Positions 35,878-47,372 of a DNA stretch of 64,000 nucleotides are shown here, one piece after another (position 1 is the stretch's first letter; every line of letters begins with the position of its first letter). Made by a program: the position numbers and the translations under genes. Below the pieces are notes generated by a model. That model had not been told where the DNA came from. It did not search any database and saw only the letters and a program-made list of their open reading frames with translations. Source of the stretch: Holtermannia corniformis (Eukaryota > Basidiomycota > Tremellomycetes > Holtermanniales); contig BCIJ01000001.1 in NCBI GenBank assembly GCA_001599935.1, positions 808,277-872,276 on the forward strand. The letters run 5' to 3'.

Positions 35878-38020
35878 ATGTCAACCGACGATATCAAGTA
35901 TGGCAGCGACAAGCTGGAAACAGCGCACATTGAGGACACACCTGTGGTCCCAGACCTTTCGACCCACTCGGGTCTGATCGTTAGTTGCCGTCATGTGCGA
36001 GAGATTCGCGCTTATACTTGCCAGGACGAAAACTTGGTGCGCGCCGAATCCGAAGACAAGATCACGCCTTTCTTTGCCTTCATCGTCAGCACTGCTGCAG
36101 TCGCCGGCTTCCTGTTTGGCTATGACACGGGCATCATTGGCGCAGCGCTACCGATGGTCGGGACCGATCTCGGACATGTCCTCTCCAACTCGGAGCAAGA
36201 AATCATTACCGCGGGCACGACGATTGGCGCAATCTTCGGCGCTTCAATCCTTGGTGTGTTGGCAGACAAGCTTGGCCGCAAGTGGTGCATGGTCATTGCC
36301 GATATTTTGTAAGTGGAAGCACAACGTCTGCGGCCCTTGAACTGACAGGAAAAGCTTCACAATCGGAGCTGTCGTCATCGCCGCCAGCTACTCGGTTGGC
36401 CAAATGATCGCCGGTCGACTGATCTTGGGTGTTGGTGTCGGTGGCGCCGCTGTCATTGCTCCTTTGTGGATCTCAGAGCTCGCACCCACTGCCGTCCGCG
36501 GTCGGTGCATCGGTGTCAACGCTTTCTTCATTCCATTCGGGCAGGTTGTCGCAAGCTCTCTTGGCGCTGCGTTTGATGCCAAGGTGCCTCACCACATCGG
36601 ATGGCGAATCCTATGTGAGCCTACTGCAGATGTCCCGGTTCGTGCTGATCAATTGCAGTTGCGTTGGGTGTCATCCCGTCGGTTGTGCAGCTTGCCTTGA
36701 TGCACTTCCTGCCAGAGTCTCCGCGAGTCTTGATTCTTCGTGGCCGTAGCGAGGAGGCCAGGGACACCTACAGGCGGTGCGTCGCCTGCCAGTTGATGAT
36801 AAAGTGCTGAAAATGCCCGCAGGATCTATGCCGGGGCAACCGAGGAGGTCATCGACTTCAAGCTTCGTGTTTCCCAATCCTACGTCGAGGCCTCCACCCG
36901 CCTCACCCGCCAGTACACGGCTGGCCAGCGGATCAAGATGTACTGGTCCCACAAGCCTTACCGCCGCGCCATTCTTGCCGTCTGTGGCATGCAGATGTTC
37001 GGCCAGCTTACCGGCTTCAACACGCTCCTCTATTATTCGGGCACCATCTTCGGTCTCCTGGGGCTCAAGAACAGCGCTGCTGCTTCGTTGATTCCCTCCG
37101 GCGGCAACGCCCTGTTTGTTGTACGCATCCGATCACTTTGGCAGACAACTCGCTTACGCCCGATAGCTCATTGGTATTTGCATCGTGGACCGCTTCGGCC
37201 GCCGCAGGCTCTTCGTCACGTTTGCTCCCGGCATGATCATTGCGTTCATCTGGGCCATTATCGGTTTCCACTGTGAGCTTCGTGCCGGCGTGTGACGAGC
37301 GTCGCTCATTTGACAGTCCTATCCAAAAGCACAGGAGGCGTTCTTGAGAAGGGACACGAGTACCCCACTGGCCTCGTCGGCAGCGTTCTTGGTGCGATCA
37401 TGTTGTTCACCATGTCTTTTGGTCTCACCTTCTGTGAGTTGAACGGCGGAAGAAAAGCGCGCTTCGCTGACAGCCGAAAGCTCACTTGATTTGGTGGGTT
37501 TAACGGCGTCAATCTGAAGTAGATTCTCACGCGTGTGTCTTTGCAGGTTTGCAAGCGAGTTCTTGCCCCTCGAGATTCGTGCAGCAGGCTCTGCAATGGC
37601 CACTACATCGTGCTGGCTTGCCAACCTGGTGATCTCGGTGTCGTACCTGACGCAGATCGAGTCCATCGGCATTGTGAGTGTCGCGACTCGATGACCTTTT
37701 CGAGCGCTGACACACAACAGACGGGAGTGTATGGTCTTTACCTCGGCTTCGTGACAATCGGTTACGCCTTCATCTACTTCTGCTACCCCGAGGTGAGTTG
37801 ATGAGAATGTTGAGTTGCGCCGCATGCTGACCACTCGGCAGACTGTTCGTACTTGAATGGAAGCATCGCTGACCCATTTACTGACTCCACATCACAGAAA
37901 GGGCTCAGCATCGACGAGGCGGGAGAAATCTTCAAGGATGACTTCGGCGTCAAGAAGGCCGCCGCCATGCTTAGGGAAAAGCAGGCGTTCACCAAGCGAT
38001 TGCAGGAAGGACAGGCCTGA
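35878..38020 (+). CDS. MFS sugar porter, myo-inositol transporter-like (ITR-like 2)
   Basis: Paralogue of the transporter at 31061-33215. ATG at 35878 (MSTDDIKYGSDKLET) follows a TATA box. Motifs: GFLFGYDTGIIGAALPMVG, DKLGRKWCMVIADIL, AGRLILGVGVGGAAVIAPLW, SELAPTAVRGRCIGVN, LPESPRVLILRG, QLTGFNTLLYYSGTIFGLLG, VDRFGRRR, EIRAAGSAMATTSCWLANL, and YPEKGLSIDEAGEIF near the end. About eight introns, some close to 50 nt. The stop is TGA at 38018-38020. The shared segments TAVRGRCIGVNAFFIPFGQ are identical in both copies, suggesting a fairly recent duplication into opposite orientation. Substrate (inositol or related polyol) is inferred from family likeness. Confidence 0.87.
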
Positions 38021-38558
38021 TTGGCTCAAGGACGGGCAGCACGCGACGTCGTCGCTCCTCTGCAATGTCAGATTGTATGCTATAGCGTATACACTAGGAA
38101 ATGAATGCGAACCTGTTGTCAATGCCAAAGCTGCAACTATGCCCTGCGTCGCCGTAAACCTTCAAATCCTTTGGGAGTGACCCAATTTACGGAGAGAGAT
38201 TGCGCAGTCCCCATATGTAGAAGTATGACGAGCAGTATTTCCACCGTCCCAGATGAAGATTATGTGCTATGGCATGTTGGTCGACGGAGTTGGCCGGCGG
38301 CCTGGTAACAGCCAGCACCACTGTTAGGCGGCGTATTACGTAAATAATGTCACAAACCTATTGTGACGCCTATTTCACGCAAACGACCCGGGCCATCTTC
38401 TCTTCTTATGTCCGGGTTGATCCGCCAAGTCACCGTGATCATGTCCGGACACAAGACAGCGCATAGCGGGCTCGCTTTGGTGATGAATCCGTGCACAACT
38501 CGACGTAGACGACCATCTCTTGCCCAGAATTCCATCCTTAGTGCCTCATCGGAAGAAA
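38021..38558. other. 538-bp intergenic region between transporter 2 and the SMP-30 gene
   Basis: Non-coding; promoter of the lactonase gene. It has several TCCGG sites around 38385-38450 but no clear repeat. Nothing else was recognised. Confidence 0.4.
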
Positions 38559-39887
38559 ATGGTGCGAATTGTGCAAGCCCCTGAACCCATTTTGCGGACG
38601 CAGTGTGGACTTGGGGAAGGTGCGTTCTTCATGGATGTCACTGCGTGTTGTGACTGTATTGATAGCTCGCAGGATGTGTTTGGGTGCTTGTCGATTTGGA
38701 TCCCACAGACAGCAGTAGCTGAGACGAGCATCAGGATTCAAAGGCAAACAAGTTCTACTACGTCGACATCGTAAAGCAACGTGTCTACACGTATGAGCCT
38801 TCGAGTGGAGTCAATGGCTACGAGACCTTCAACGAGCCAATCAGCTCGTTGGTTTTGCGTGAGGACGGTCCGGGGGTAAGTCGTGTAGGTTTCCCAGCGT
38901 GACACTGACAAGTCAGCTCTTGGCTACGGCCAAGTACTCGTTCGTCTTCATTCCGCCGAGCTCGCTTCCGTTTCCGCCTACCAACTCGACCGAGCCAAAG
39001 CCCTTCATCGACCTCACGCCTGACCTGCGCGGTGCCCATTTCGGCCCTCGTACGTTCCGCTTTAACGATGGCACATGCGACCCTCGTGGGCGATACTATG
39101 CCGGTACCATGGGCTTCAATGAAGACCAGGGGCCGTTCGGAGCTCTATATGTCCTCGAAGCTCTGCCAGAGGGTGAAAAGCTCGAGAATGTGATCTACAA
39201 GAGTGATTTCAAGGGTTTGCCGTGGCGGGTCGAGCTCGAAGCTGTAACATGCAACAATGGAACCGCCTGGGTCAATGGCGGCAAGACAGTGTGCGTGTTC
39301 CGCACGATAATGTAAATGGCTGATGACAACTTTAGGTACCACACCGACTCGCACTGTGGCGAGATGAACGTCTACGACTTTGATCTTGTGAGTCGGTCGA
39401 CTGCTGGTTTGGTAAAAGCTGACGCACCAAAGGAAAGTGGCAAGTTCTCGAACAAGCGTCTCTTGGACCTCGAATCTCCTGACACGGGCTCACCCGACGG
39501 TCTGTGCGTGGACGATGACGAGCATATCTGGTCTGCTCGCTGGCAGAAGGGTGAAATCATCGAGTACAGTCATGAAGGGGAGATCCTCAGCCGCATTCAG
39601 TTCCCGAAAGCGTGCGTGTTTGCCCGCGCTAGAGCATTGAGCATTCGAGTTGACGATCAACAGCTGGAACATTACGTGCTGCATATTCGGCGGTAAGTCG
39701 TGGTGCGGTGCGAGTGGGGCCGGCGTGTTGAGCCACATCAGGACCAGACCGTGACACGCTGTTCGTCACCACTGCAAGTAGTGCAACATCAGGTGATAGT
39801 GTCGAAGATCGGCCGGAGGGCGGTGACACCTACGCAATCACTGGACTTGGCGTGAAAGGTCCAGAGCGCGGTCGCTACCACGGCTAG
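38559..39887 (+). CDS. SMP-30/gluconolactonase family hydrolase
   Basis: Six-bladed beta-propeller lactonase opening sugar lactones to aldonic acids. Start ATG 38559 (MVRIVQAPEPILRTQCG). The N-terminal signature LGEGCVWDSKANKFYYVDI (compare LGEGPxWDxxxxxLYxVDI) is restored only if an 11-nt microexon at 38673-38683 is used. Later blades show FRFNDGTCDPRGRYYAGTM (metal-binding Asn and Asp), GLPWRVELEAVTCNNGTAWV, and GSPDGLCVDDDEHIWSARW (catalytic Asp). The ending GPERGRYHG gives the stop at 39887. It lies between a transporter and a flavin monooxygenase on the same strand. With the nearby dehydrogenase it would form the classic oxidation-lactone-hydrolysis pair of oxidative sugar catabolism. 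Confidence 0.87.
38673..38683 (+). other. 11-nt microexon in the SMP-30 gene
   Basis: Exon GATGTGTTTGG lies between introns 38620-38672 and 38684-38734. Joined to GAA-G upstream and GAT downstream, it encodes G-C-V-W-D of the conserved signature. Skipping it loses the conserved Trp. Confidence 0.6.
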
Positions 39888-40341
39888 TCATGCATTTTGC
39901 ATCAGGGCGACGCATATCGTTCCACAAGTGATTCGGCCCGACCCAAAGTCCCACATGGCATCCAACGCAAAGCCTCCTCCGAAGCGTCAAGAGCTTGGGT
40001 CCAGACTTCTGGTGTGATTGGCTCCGCCCACCCGCTGTCCCCTGCCGCCGCCGATCTTCGGCTCCTGCGTGGCGTCCGCTCCGTACCAAGGCTGGACCCC
40101 GTAGCCGTACCAAGGCTGGACCCCGTAGCACATGTTCAGAGGCCCCGGCGGGGATGCTGCCAGCTTAGAGCCGGGAATATCGCCGGTGACCTTCGGAAGC
40201 GCGAGCCGGTGGCACGGCCGGACTTATGCCTTTCGCTTGCCGGACTTGATCGCTCTCGCAAGCCAGGTCGCAGGGTATACAAGGCTCGACAGTGTGCACG
40301 ATGATTGCTCTCCAACTCTCAATCACCACTCTTCAGTCACA
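39888..40341. promoter_or_regulatory. 454-bp promoter region of the flavin monooxygenase
   Basis: No gene supported. It contains a 24-bp tandem repeat at 40083-40130 and a TATACAA-like box near 40275, about 65 bp upstream of the ATG. Confidence 0.45.
40083..40130. repeat. 24-bp direct tandem repeat, two copies
   Basis: Units at 40083-40106 and 40107-40130 differ only in the last base. Each contains CAAGGCTGGACCCCGTAGC. It lies about 210-260 bp upstream of the monooxygenase ATG. Confidence 0.85.
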
Positions 40342-42545
40342 ATGGCTCCCGTCGCCGTTCACGAAGTTGAATACTCGGTGCCGCCGACTGCAAACGCGAT
40401 CAAGAAGGCTGCCGGCAGCCATGTTCGCGAGCCTCTACCTGTCTATCCCGATGCGGTCGCCAGGGACTACATGTACAAGTTCAAGTACAACCACGAGCTG
40501 CCAACGCACGGCCATAATGGCGCTGTCGAGATCCCTCAGGATGTTGACCCTAAGACCGTCGCCGAGGAAGTCGTTGGCAAGATCGACCAGGCGCTGACTT
40601 CAAGCAACGGTCAGGCGTTCGCCGACCTCTTTTTGGAGTTTGGTGAGAGACCCGTTACGCGTTGGTACAGTTGCTAAATTGCTCAGGTGTGTGGCGCGAC
40701 CGCGTTGCTTTCACCTGGGACTATCGTACTTTCAACTTCCGCTCGGCCATCGCTAAAGCTGCCGGGGAGCTGCTTCCCAAAGCATCCGTATCAAATGTCA
40801 CCATTATCGACCCTGCCCCCAAGGTCGAGCGTCCTTGGGCCGATATCTCATTCGTCCAGACGCACATCTCCTTTGACGTCGGCAAAGTTGGCGCCTCCGC
40901 TCTGGTGAACATCATCCTCACCAAGGACGGATACAAGGTCTGGACGTTCAACTCGGCGATTGAGAAGCTTCTCGACTTCCCCGAAGCTCCCGAACGCGAT
41001 GGCCATATGATTGGTCCGCACTCTTGGGAGACCCAACGGGCTCTTGACCAGGAGCTTGACGGCATCGAGCCGGATGTGTTGATCGTGGGCGGCGGACAGA
41101 AGTGAGTCTTGCGTGCAGTTTTGACGGCTCATACTGACTAGCTTCCAGCGGTCTCATGACTGCCGCTCGGCTCAAGGCTCTTGGTGTCTCTTCTCTTATC
41201 GTGGAACGCAACAAGCGGATTGGTGACAACTGGCGTGGACGATACGAGGCATTGTCGCTTCACTTTCCCCACTGGGCCGGTTAGTGTCCCATCTACGGTC
41301 CCGGAGTTCAGCTAACCTTTCAGACCACCTTCCGTACATGCCCTACCCCGAGCACTGGCCTCAATACACTCCTGCGGCCAAGCTTGCAGACTGGTTCGAG
41401 TGGTACGTGAGCGCTATGGAGCTCAATGTATGGACCGACTCGAACGTGGCGAATGTCGAGCAAAGTGATGACGGCGCGTGGACAATCGAGGTCGACCGTT
41501 CAGGCAAGCGCCGCACTTTCCACCCCAAACGCCTCGTGAGTCTATCGCGGCGGTGAGTTGCGTGAGCTAATTGTCCTGGAGATCATGGCGACTTCGCTCG
41601 CTGGTGTTCCCTATTCCCCTTCCATCCCCGGTTCCGACTCCTTCAAGGGTACTCTTCGTCACTCCACCCAGCACGACTCGTCGCGCGCCTGGGTCGGCAA
41701 GAAGGTTCTCGTCGTCGGGACCTCGAGCTCCGGCTTCGACACGGCATACGACTTTGCCCGTCGTGGGATCGACGTCACTATGCTTCAGCGATCACCGACT
41801 TACATCATGTCACTCGACCACAGTGTACCTCGCTACATCGGCATTTACCAGCCGAAGAACGGCAAGCGCCCGGATCTCGAGGTTTGCGATCGCATCGCGC
41901 AGGGCACTCCAGTTGGGCCAGGGGAGGAGATGGGTCGTCGTGTCGGCGAGGAGCTGACCGAGCTCGACCACGACCTGTTGATCGCTCTCGAGGCCAAGGG
42001 TCTACGGACATGGCGCGGTCAGCGCCACACTTCGACTCAAACGCTTGGCTACACCAAGAACGGTGGCTTCTACTTTGACGCTGGCGCCTGCAAGCACATT
42101 ATCAACGGCGACATCAAGGTTGAGCAGGGCTGGATTGACCGGTGAGCGAGGTCCTTCCTGCGCGGATGTGTCTGACCACGAGCAGATTCGAAGGCGATAA
42201 GACGATTCTGAGCGGCGAGCGAGAGCGCCAATACGACCTCGTCATCCTTGCCACCGGCTTCTCCAACACGATCGACTCGGTCCGTGCGACTCTCGGCGAT
42301 AAGATTGCCAGCCAGTGCGGCCCGATCTGGGGCATAGATGAGGAGGGCGAGCTCAACTCGGCTTGGCGGGACACTGGCATCAAGAACTTGACTCTCATGG
42401 TCGGTGAGTGCGAGCGGATGCACAAGATCGGCAGACACTAATCGATTAAGGTACCCTCATGCTTGCTCGGTACCACTCCAAGATCCAGGCGCTTCGGATC
42501 AAGGCTGAGCTGGAGGGGATCGCTGGCACGCCGTACAAGGCTTAG
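40342..42545 (+). CDS. FMO/YUC-like flavin monooxygenase with NTF2-like N-terminal domain
   Basis: Two-part protein. Residues up to about 230 form a helical/beta region (DYMYKFKYNHELP, VWRDRVAFTWDYRTF, GKVGASALVNIILTKDG, YKVWTFNSAI) typical of the SnoaL/NTF2-like domain fused to many fungal FMO-like enzymes. Then the FAD fingerprint DVLIVGGGQNGLMTAARL, ERNKRIGDNWRGRYEALSLH, and PYPEHWPQYTPAAKLADWFE. A second nucleotide site VLVVGTSSSGFDTAYDFA would bind NADPH but differs from the usual GxGxSG. YDLVILATGFSN is the late ATGF motif. Start 40342 (MAPVAVHEVEYSVPP), stop TAG at 42543-42545. Probably hydroxylates or Baeyer-Villiger-oxidises a small molecule; it lies at the right end of the proposed cluster. 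Confidence 0.88.
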
Positions 42546-42924
42546 AAGGTCGCATGGTAGTTTTGAAGCGCAGCTGCTTAGATTCCGGACATTGTCAGCT
42601 TTTATCATACGCCATCTCATGTAAAACCTAGGCTTGCTAATCTGGTACTCTCCGATCTGATCGACACATGTACGACTCTTTCTCCAGAACGTTTGTTGCC
42701 GCTCGCGTGCGTCTCGTCGCCTGCGCTTGGGTCCGTGACGAAGAAGGGTATGTCTACGCAAGGGTCTGACTCTGCTACAGCATTGTTTCGCCTGATGTAC
42801 TTGTCGGTGCCGTTCTGAGCGTGACCGTGTTCATGCATGCGATTGTAACCAGGGTCTGCGGACAGGACGAGCGCCAAGTTTCAGTGCCATGGTCTACATG
42901 TGATGCCATCGATACAACAGACGT
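42546..42924. other. 379-bp intergenic region between convergent genes
   Basis: It contains only 3' flanks of the monooxygenase and ISC1 genes. Short open frames are not supported. No hairpin or repeat stood out. Confidence 0.5.
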
Positions 42925-44624
42925 CTACACCCGCCCCCGCTGCTCCATTTCGACTACATCGAGCTCGAGCTCGATCTCCGCCATGACCTCTGTCAAGAGA
43001 CCTTCCTCCCACCTACCCCACACGAAGCCGACATATAGCATTGTTGCGCCAAGTACGCCGAGCGCGACGCCGACGAGGGTGAAGAGCGGTTGCAGCCACG
43101 ACTTTGGCTGCCACGCCGAGCCGATTGTTAGGCCGAGGATAGCGAGAAGGGATAGCCCCAAGGCGCGTAGATGGGAGCGGGCGAGGTTGCGCGAGAGCGC
43201 TCGGTACGACCGCATGACGTTGAGGACCGAACGCAGGGTCTCGATCTTGCTGGGAAGATTGGGCAGACTGGGCGAACTTGACGGAGGGTTATATGAGGGG
43301 ATCGATTGATGTAGTCGAGGTGATGTGGTTTGTATCAGTGGGGTGAAATCTGCAGCATCCCCATTCGAGGCTGCGCGATGGTGATGTGACGTCGGTAGAC
43401 TCGCGCCCGGCGGCAGGATCGTGAAGGTTGACAAAAGCCCAAAGTGATCAGAGTAGGAAAAGTTCTGTCCCGGTACATGACCGGTCAGCACTACTTCGGA
43501 ATTTGAGCACGTCAAGACGGGTGCGTCGTCCATGCTTGAAGGGATCGGGGCGCCTTCCTGCAATTCTGGCTGTGCGTCTTTTGATCCTCGACCGGTGAAG
43601 CCCCAAACAAGGGGTCGCTGCCTGGCGACGTCGGGACCACGGAAGAAGACGTAATCGAGTCGCTTGCCACCCCGCTTGAGGACGTCGTCACCAATAGGCT
43701 TGCCTGCGGAGTACGAGTTGAGGGGCGAGTCGCAGGTCATGCCGAAGCGTTGGATAGCCTGAGCGGCCGAGAGGGGCTCGGAAGAACCGACATGGGCAGT
43801 AGGGTGCGCGGTCAGGAAGGAGTCATGCAGGCATCCGTGCGCACGGAGAATGGCCACCGGCAGTGAGCCTGGCTGGGAGTTGTAGTCGCCCGCCTGCAAG
43901 CTGTCAGCAAGGTCACTCACTATTCAGAGGTCACTTACAGCCAGCACATATCGACCTCGGGCTGCTGCTGCTCGTAGTGCGTTGGCGAGCTGCCAAGCCT
44001 GAGCCATCCGATGTGCTTGGTTCGTGTCTGGTCCTCCCTCGCCCGCTGCATGCATCTACGATTGTCAGCACCGATCACCGTCAGTGATCGTCAACTTGCA
44101 TGTGTGTTCCAGACCTCAATCTCGCCTAGGACAGGATGCAGCACCACGACGTTGCCAGCCGCCTTGTTGACAAAGAAGTCGCCTGCGATGACATGCAGGG
44201 GTAGTCCGGAGAGGGCATATGGGAACGCCTGTGCGGAAACGATAGGGTACCGAGTGAAGATGGCGAGACCGGAACCGAGGGCGCCGCTGTTGGATGTGAG
44301 CTTGCGTACACAGCAGCGGCAGCAACGTACGTATGGAAGAAGCGGGAGAACGGAAGGACCTGCAGGACCTCATCTCGGACCTGCTCAAACTCGGTGTGGA
44401 TCCAGAGCTCCTGCAGGCAAACAATGTCGTAGCTCGAAGCCGCAATGTGCTCTGCAATGCCTCGCAGCCGGACTTGACGATCCTTGGAGACGAACCTCAG
44501 TCCCCTGGTAGCGTCAGGAAGGATGAGATGGTGATGGACATGAAGCGTACCAGACGTTGAAGCTGAGGAACTTGATAGTGTGGTTCTCTTGCTCGCTGTG
44601 GGCTGTGTAGTCGAACGTGGACAT
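42925..44624 (-). CDS. ISC1: Inositol phosphosphingolipid phospholipase C (neutral sphingomyelinase type)
   Basis: Mg2+-dependent enzyme making ceramide from inositol phosphosphingolipids, acting at ER or mitochondrial membranes. DNase I-like fold: IKFLSFNVW near the start, IVCLQELW with the metal-binding Glu, AGDYNSQPGSLPVAIL with the Asp/Asn pair, KRLDYVFFRGPD, and SYSDHFGLLSTF with the catalytic Asp-His. The C-terminus has two hydrophobic helices (LGLSLLAILGLTIGSA and LFTLVGVALGVLGATMLYVG), as in yeast ISC1, for membrane anchoring. Start ATG at 44624 (MSTFDYTAHSEQENH), stop at 42925. Four or five introns in the N-terminal half. It is divergent from the TRAPPC12-like gene with only 142 bp between start codons. 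Confidence 0.92.
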
Positions 44625-44766
44625 TGCAGCTGGCTACCTGGCCGTGTTGTGCACTGTACAAGCAGCGATAGATGAGATATTCAACTGGAGTCAAAGGAGT
44701 CGACGGCGGTCATGACAAGTCGTGAGCGACGACGACGACGATCAACACGCTGCAACAGTATACATC

Positions 44767-46806
44767 ATGGCCTCTCCCCCTCCTCCATCAACGCTGCTCA
44801 CACCCGAGCGACCAGTCTCTCCCACCGCTCGCGGTCGTGCATTCTCCGTCTCATCCCACCATTCCGACCTGTTCTCTGACCACGCCAGTGCCGGTCCCTC
44901 TCGCGCTACAACCTCGACCGCTGCGTCTCCGGATCTACGCGAGGGTGTATCCCTACCCACGATCGAACAAGAGCTCGCCCATCACCGTCGATCGACGTCT
45001 TCCAAGCGGACCGTGCGGTCGCGCGATCCCTCTGTCCAGCCGTCGAGCTCGATGAACCCGACGCACCCGCTCAAGGCCGAGGACCTACCTCTGTCTCCCG
45101 ACTTTGGTTCAGACCCATTTGCATACACGCATACACCGCGATCACCGCTCGAGGGGCTCACGACGGGCGATGCCGAGGGGTTGGTGTCGGCCGGTTGGAG
45201 TCGACGACCATCAGCTGTCGGGCATGCATCGCCTTCAAGATCACAATCTAGACCTAGGTCGAGAGAGCAGTCACCATTCAGAGGTCCGGTTGAGACGTTG
45301 CGTGCGAGGAGTGCGGCTTCGAGTCGGAGAGGCTCGGTCGTGGTCGAGAGCTCGCCGTTGAGACGCAAGGATGGAGTCTGGGCACCGCAGCTGCTGGCGC
45401 CGTCGCTGTTCCTGCCGTTGCCAAAAGTGTGTCGCGTGCATTCAGTCTGCCATTGCTGACGTGTCACATAGACGGACCCGCTGCAGACGTTGCTGAACAA
45501 GTATGTGGCTCCTGCGCAACGGCCTGTGCGCGACATGGAAGGCCGCTGGGACGGCATGACGCTCGAGGGCATGGTGGTACGTCTTTGCCTTTGGTCCGTG
45601 TCCCGCCACGCTCATACGACGCAGTCATCTCAATCGTGGCGCTGCCTGGCTCATTACGCACGAGACACGCTGCAGAATACCGATCCCTCGGACGTGCAAA
45701 CGATCCTCCAAGTTTGTCGTCCGAGTCTGGAGTGCAAGCTCACCAACGTTGGCAGGTCTGGCACATTCGCCTACATTCGCTCGCCATGCTGCACCTCAAC
45801 GCACAGCTGTACACCGAGATCACACAGCTATTCCGGGTCCTATCTTCGCTGCCCATGTTGCCGGGCGACATGATCCCGTTCGAGCTCGAGATGCTGAGAG
45901 CTCGAGCGTACGCCTACAGGCCGATCGCTGAGGGCGCTAGCGCCGAGAAGGATCACCTCGGGACGATTGAGGCCCTTGGCAAGCTTCTTGTACGGTGCCG
46001 CAGAGAAGCACGACGCGGTGTCGGCAAGAGTGTGTTGAAAGATGTGGTCGGGGGTGAGGAGGCGGACAAGCGCCGCGCGATGTGGAAAGAGCGAGCGATG
46101 CGGGTCGGAGTGGTTTTGGCGGGCGTTCTGATCGAGGTCAAGGTGGGTTTACCTGGCGAACGGACGTCCCACTGACCTCTAAGGACTACCCTGCTGCAAT
46201 CGCTCTGCTGTCTCCACTGCTGGACTCGCCAACCGCGTCGCCGGAGCTTCAGTTCCACCTGCTCTCGCTGCACTTGTCTGCGGGTGCCGTTGCCCCCGCC
46301 GAGTCGTTGTTGCGTTCGATCCAGGCGGACCCAAGTGCGAGTCGACCGCTCAAGGTTGTGGCTCAGGCCTTGTTTGACTCTGCTCAAGGCGACTGGACGG
46401 CCGTCGTCGACGGTCTCGGCAGTCTTCAGGCAGAAGCACTCGAGCAACCCGGGCTCGACGTGATTGTTGCCAACAACCTGGCCGTCGGGCTCGTCAGCGC
46501 CGGCAAGCTGCATGACGCGACGGCTGTGCTTGAGCGATTGGTCGAGCGCTCGCCTTCGCTAGCTCTGACAGAACCCGTCATCTTCAATTTGGTACGTCGA
46601 CTCTGCTTGGCGAAGGTGGCGGTGCTGATCCGCCAGGCAACGCTGTACGAGCTCCAAGCGGGCACGGCGACGCCGAAAAAGGTCGGGCTCTTGCTCGAGA
46701 CTGCAAAGTGGCATGGCGATGGCCTCAAGGCGAGTCGTGACTGGTCGCGGTGCATCGCCGCAGCTGACGTTGACGCTCGCAGCCTGGTTGCCTCAAGCTC
46801 GCCTGA
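44767..46806 (+). CDS. TRAPPC12/TTC15-like trafficking complex subunit
   Basis: A Ser/Pro-rich disordered N-terminus (about 220 residues; MASPPPPSTLLTPERP) precedes the conserved part: DPLQTLLNKYVAPAQRPVRD, ELEMLRARAYAYRPIAEG, then TPR-like repeats (AAIALLSPLLDSPTASPELQ, LDVIVANNLAVGLVSAGKLH, TEPVIFNL-ATLYELQAG). The family ending (GDxxxxxCLKL) is restored as GDGLK-PGCLKLA by an intron with a GC donor, reaching TGA at 46804-46806. TRAPPC12 is a subunit of TRAPP III in many eukaryotes, acting in ER-Golgi traffic and autophagy. The open frame extends upstream of 44767 but begins with GTG; ATG 44767 is the first in-frame ATG. Confidence 0.8.
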
Positions 46807-47372
46807 GTCTGTATGCATCGCCGTGCGCTGTGCTGCTGCGTCTGTTGAAACGTCGTCGAGGTGGACATGCAGAGTGAAACGAGAGCGAGCCCGCTTTGGG
46901 TTTGAGCACCACCACCACCGCCACCGCCGCCGGCGCCGTGTTCAAGCAGGATCCCATTGTCCAGCGATCGTCGTCGTCGGCAGCACAACTAGACAACAAG
47001 CTGCAGAGCGTAGAGCACACACTGGCCGAGTGCATCCACTGATCGCTCGGCTCACGGCCTGCTCGGTTTCAAAGGCGAACAAAGAGCGAGCGGCCGCACA
47101 AAGCTTCAACCTGCAACACGTTACATCACCATCGTCGAGCGATCCAAACTCTGATCGCTGACGGCTTCTGCGTGAGGGAGAACGAACGAGGATGCAGATG
47201 GCGCAGTAGCTCACTAGCGAGCGATCGGGAACCAGCAAAGGGCTATTGTACACTCGCGTACGCCCGTTCCGTCCCAGCACCGCCATCGCACCGCTCACAT
47301 TGTCGACCCTCAGCTATACATACTGGCCGTCTGCAAGCACCGTCCAAGCGACCTAGACAACGTACACTGTCA
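46807..47372. other. 566-bp intergenic region upstream of the phosphatase gene
   Basis: Contains a CAC/CCG trinucleotide-rich stretch at about 46906-46938. An open frame continues upstream of the phosphatase ATG but has no recognisable content. No RNA gene was seen. Confidence 0.45.

Noticed and set aside
39897..40304. Small gene between the lactonase and monooxygenase
   Set aside because: The open frame spans the tandem repeat and the TATA-like box and has no recognisable protein content.
46906..46938. CAC/CCG trinucleotide run as a functional repeat
   Set aside because: Short and imperfect; typical low-complexity sequence in GC-rich intergenic DNA.
47172..47372. N-terminal extension of the phosphatase
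   Set aside because: The frame is open but the composition is random-looking and lies in the likely promoter/5' UTR; ATG 47373 is preferred.
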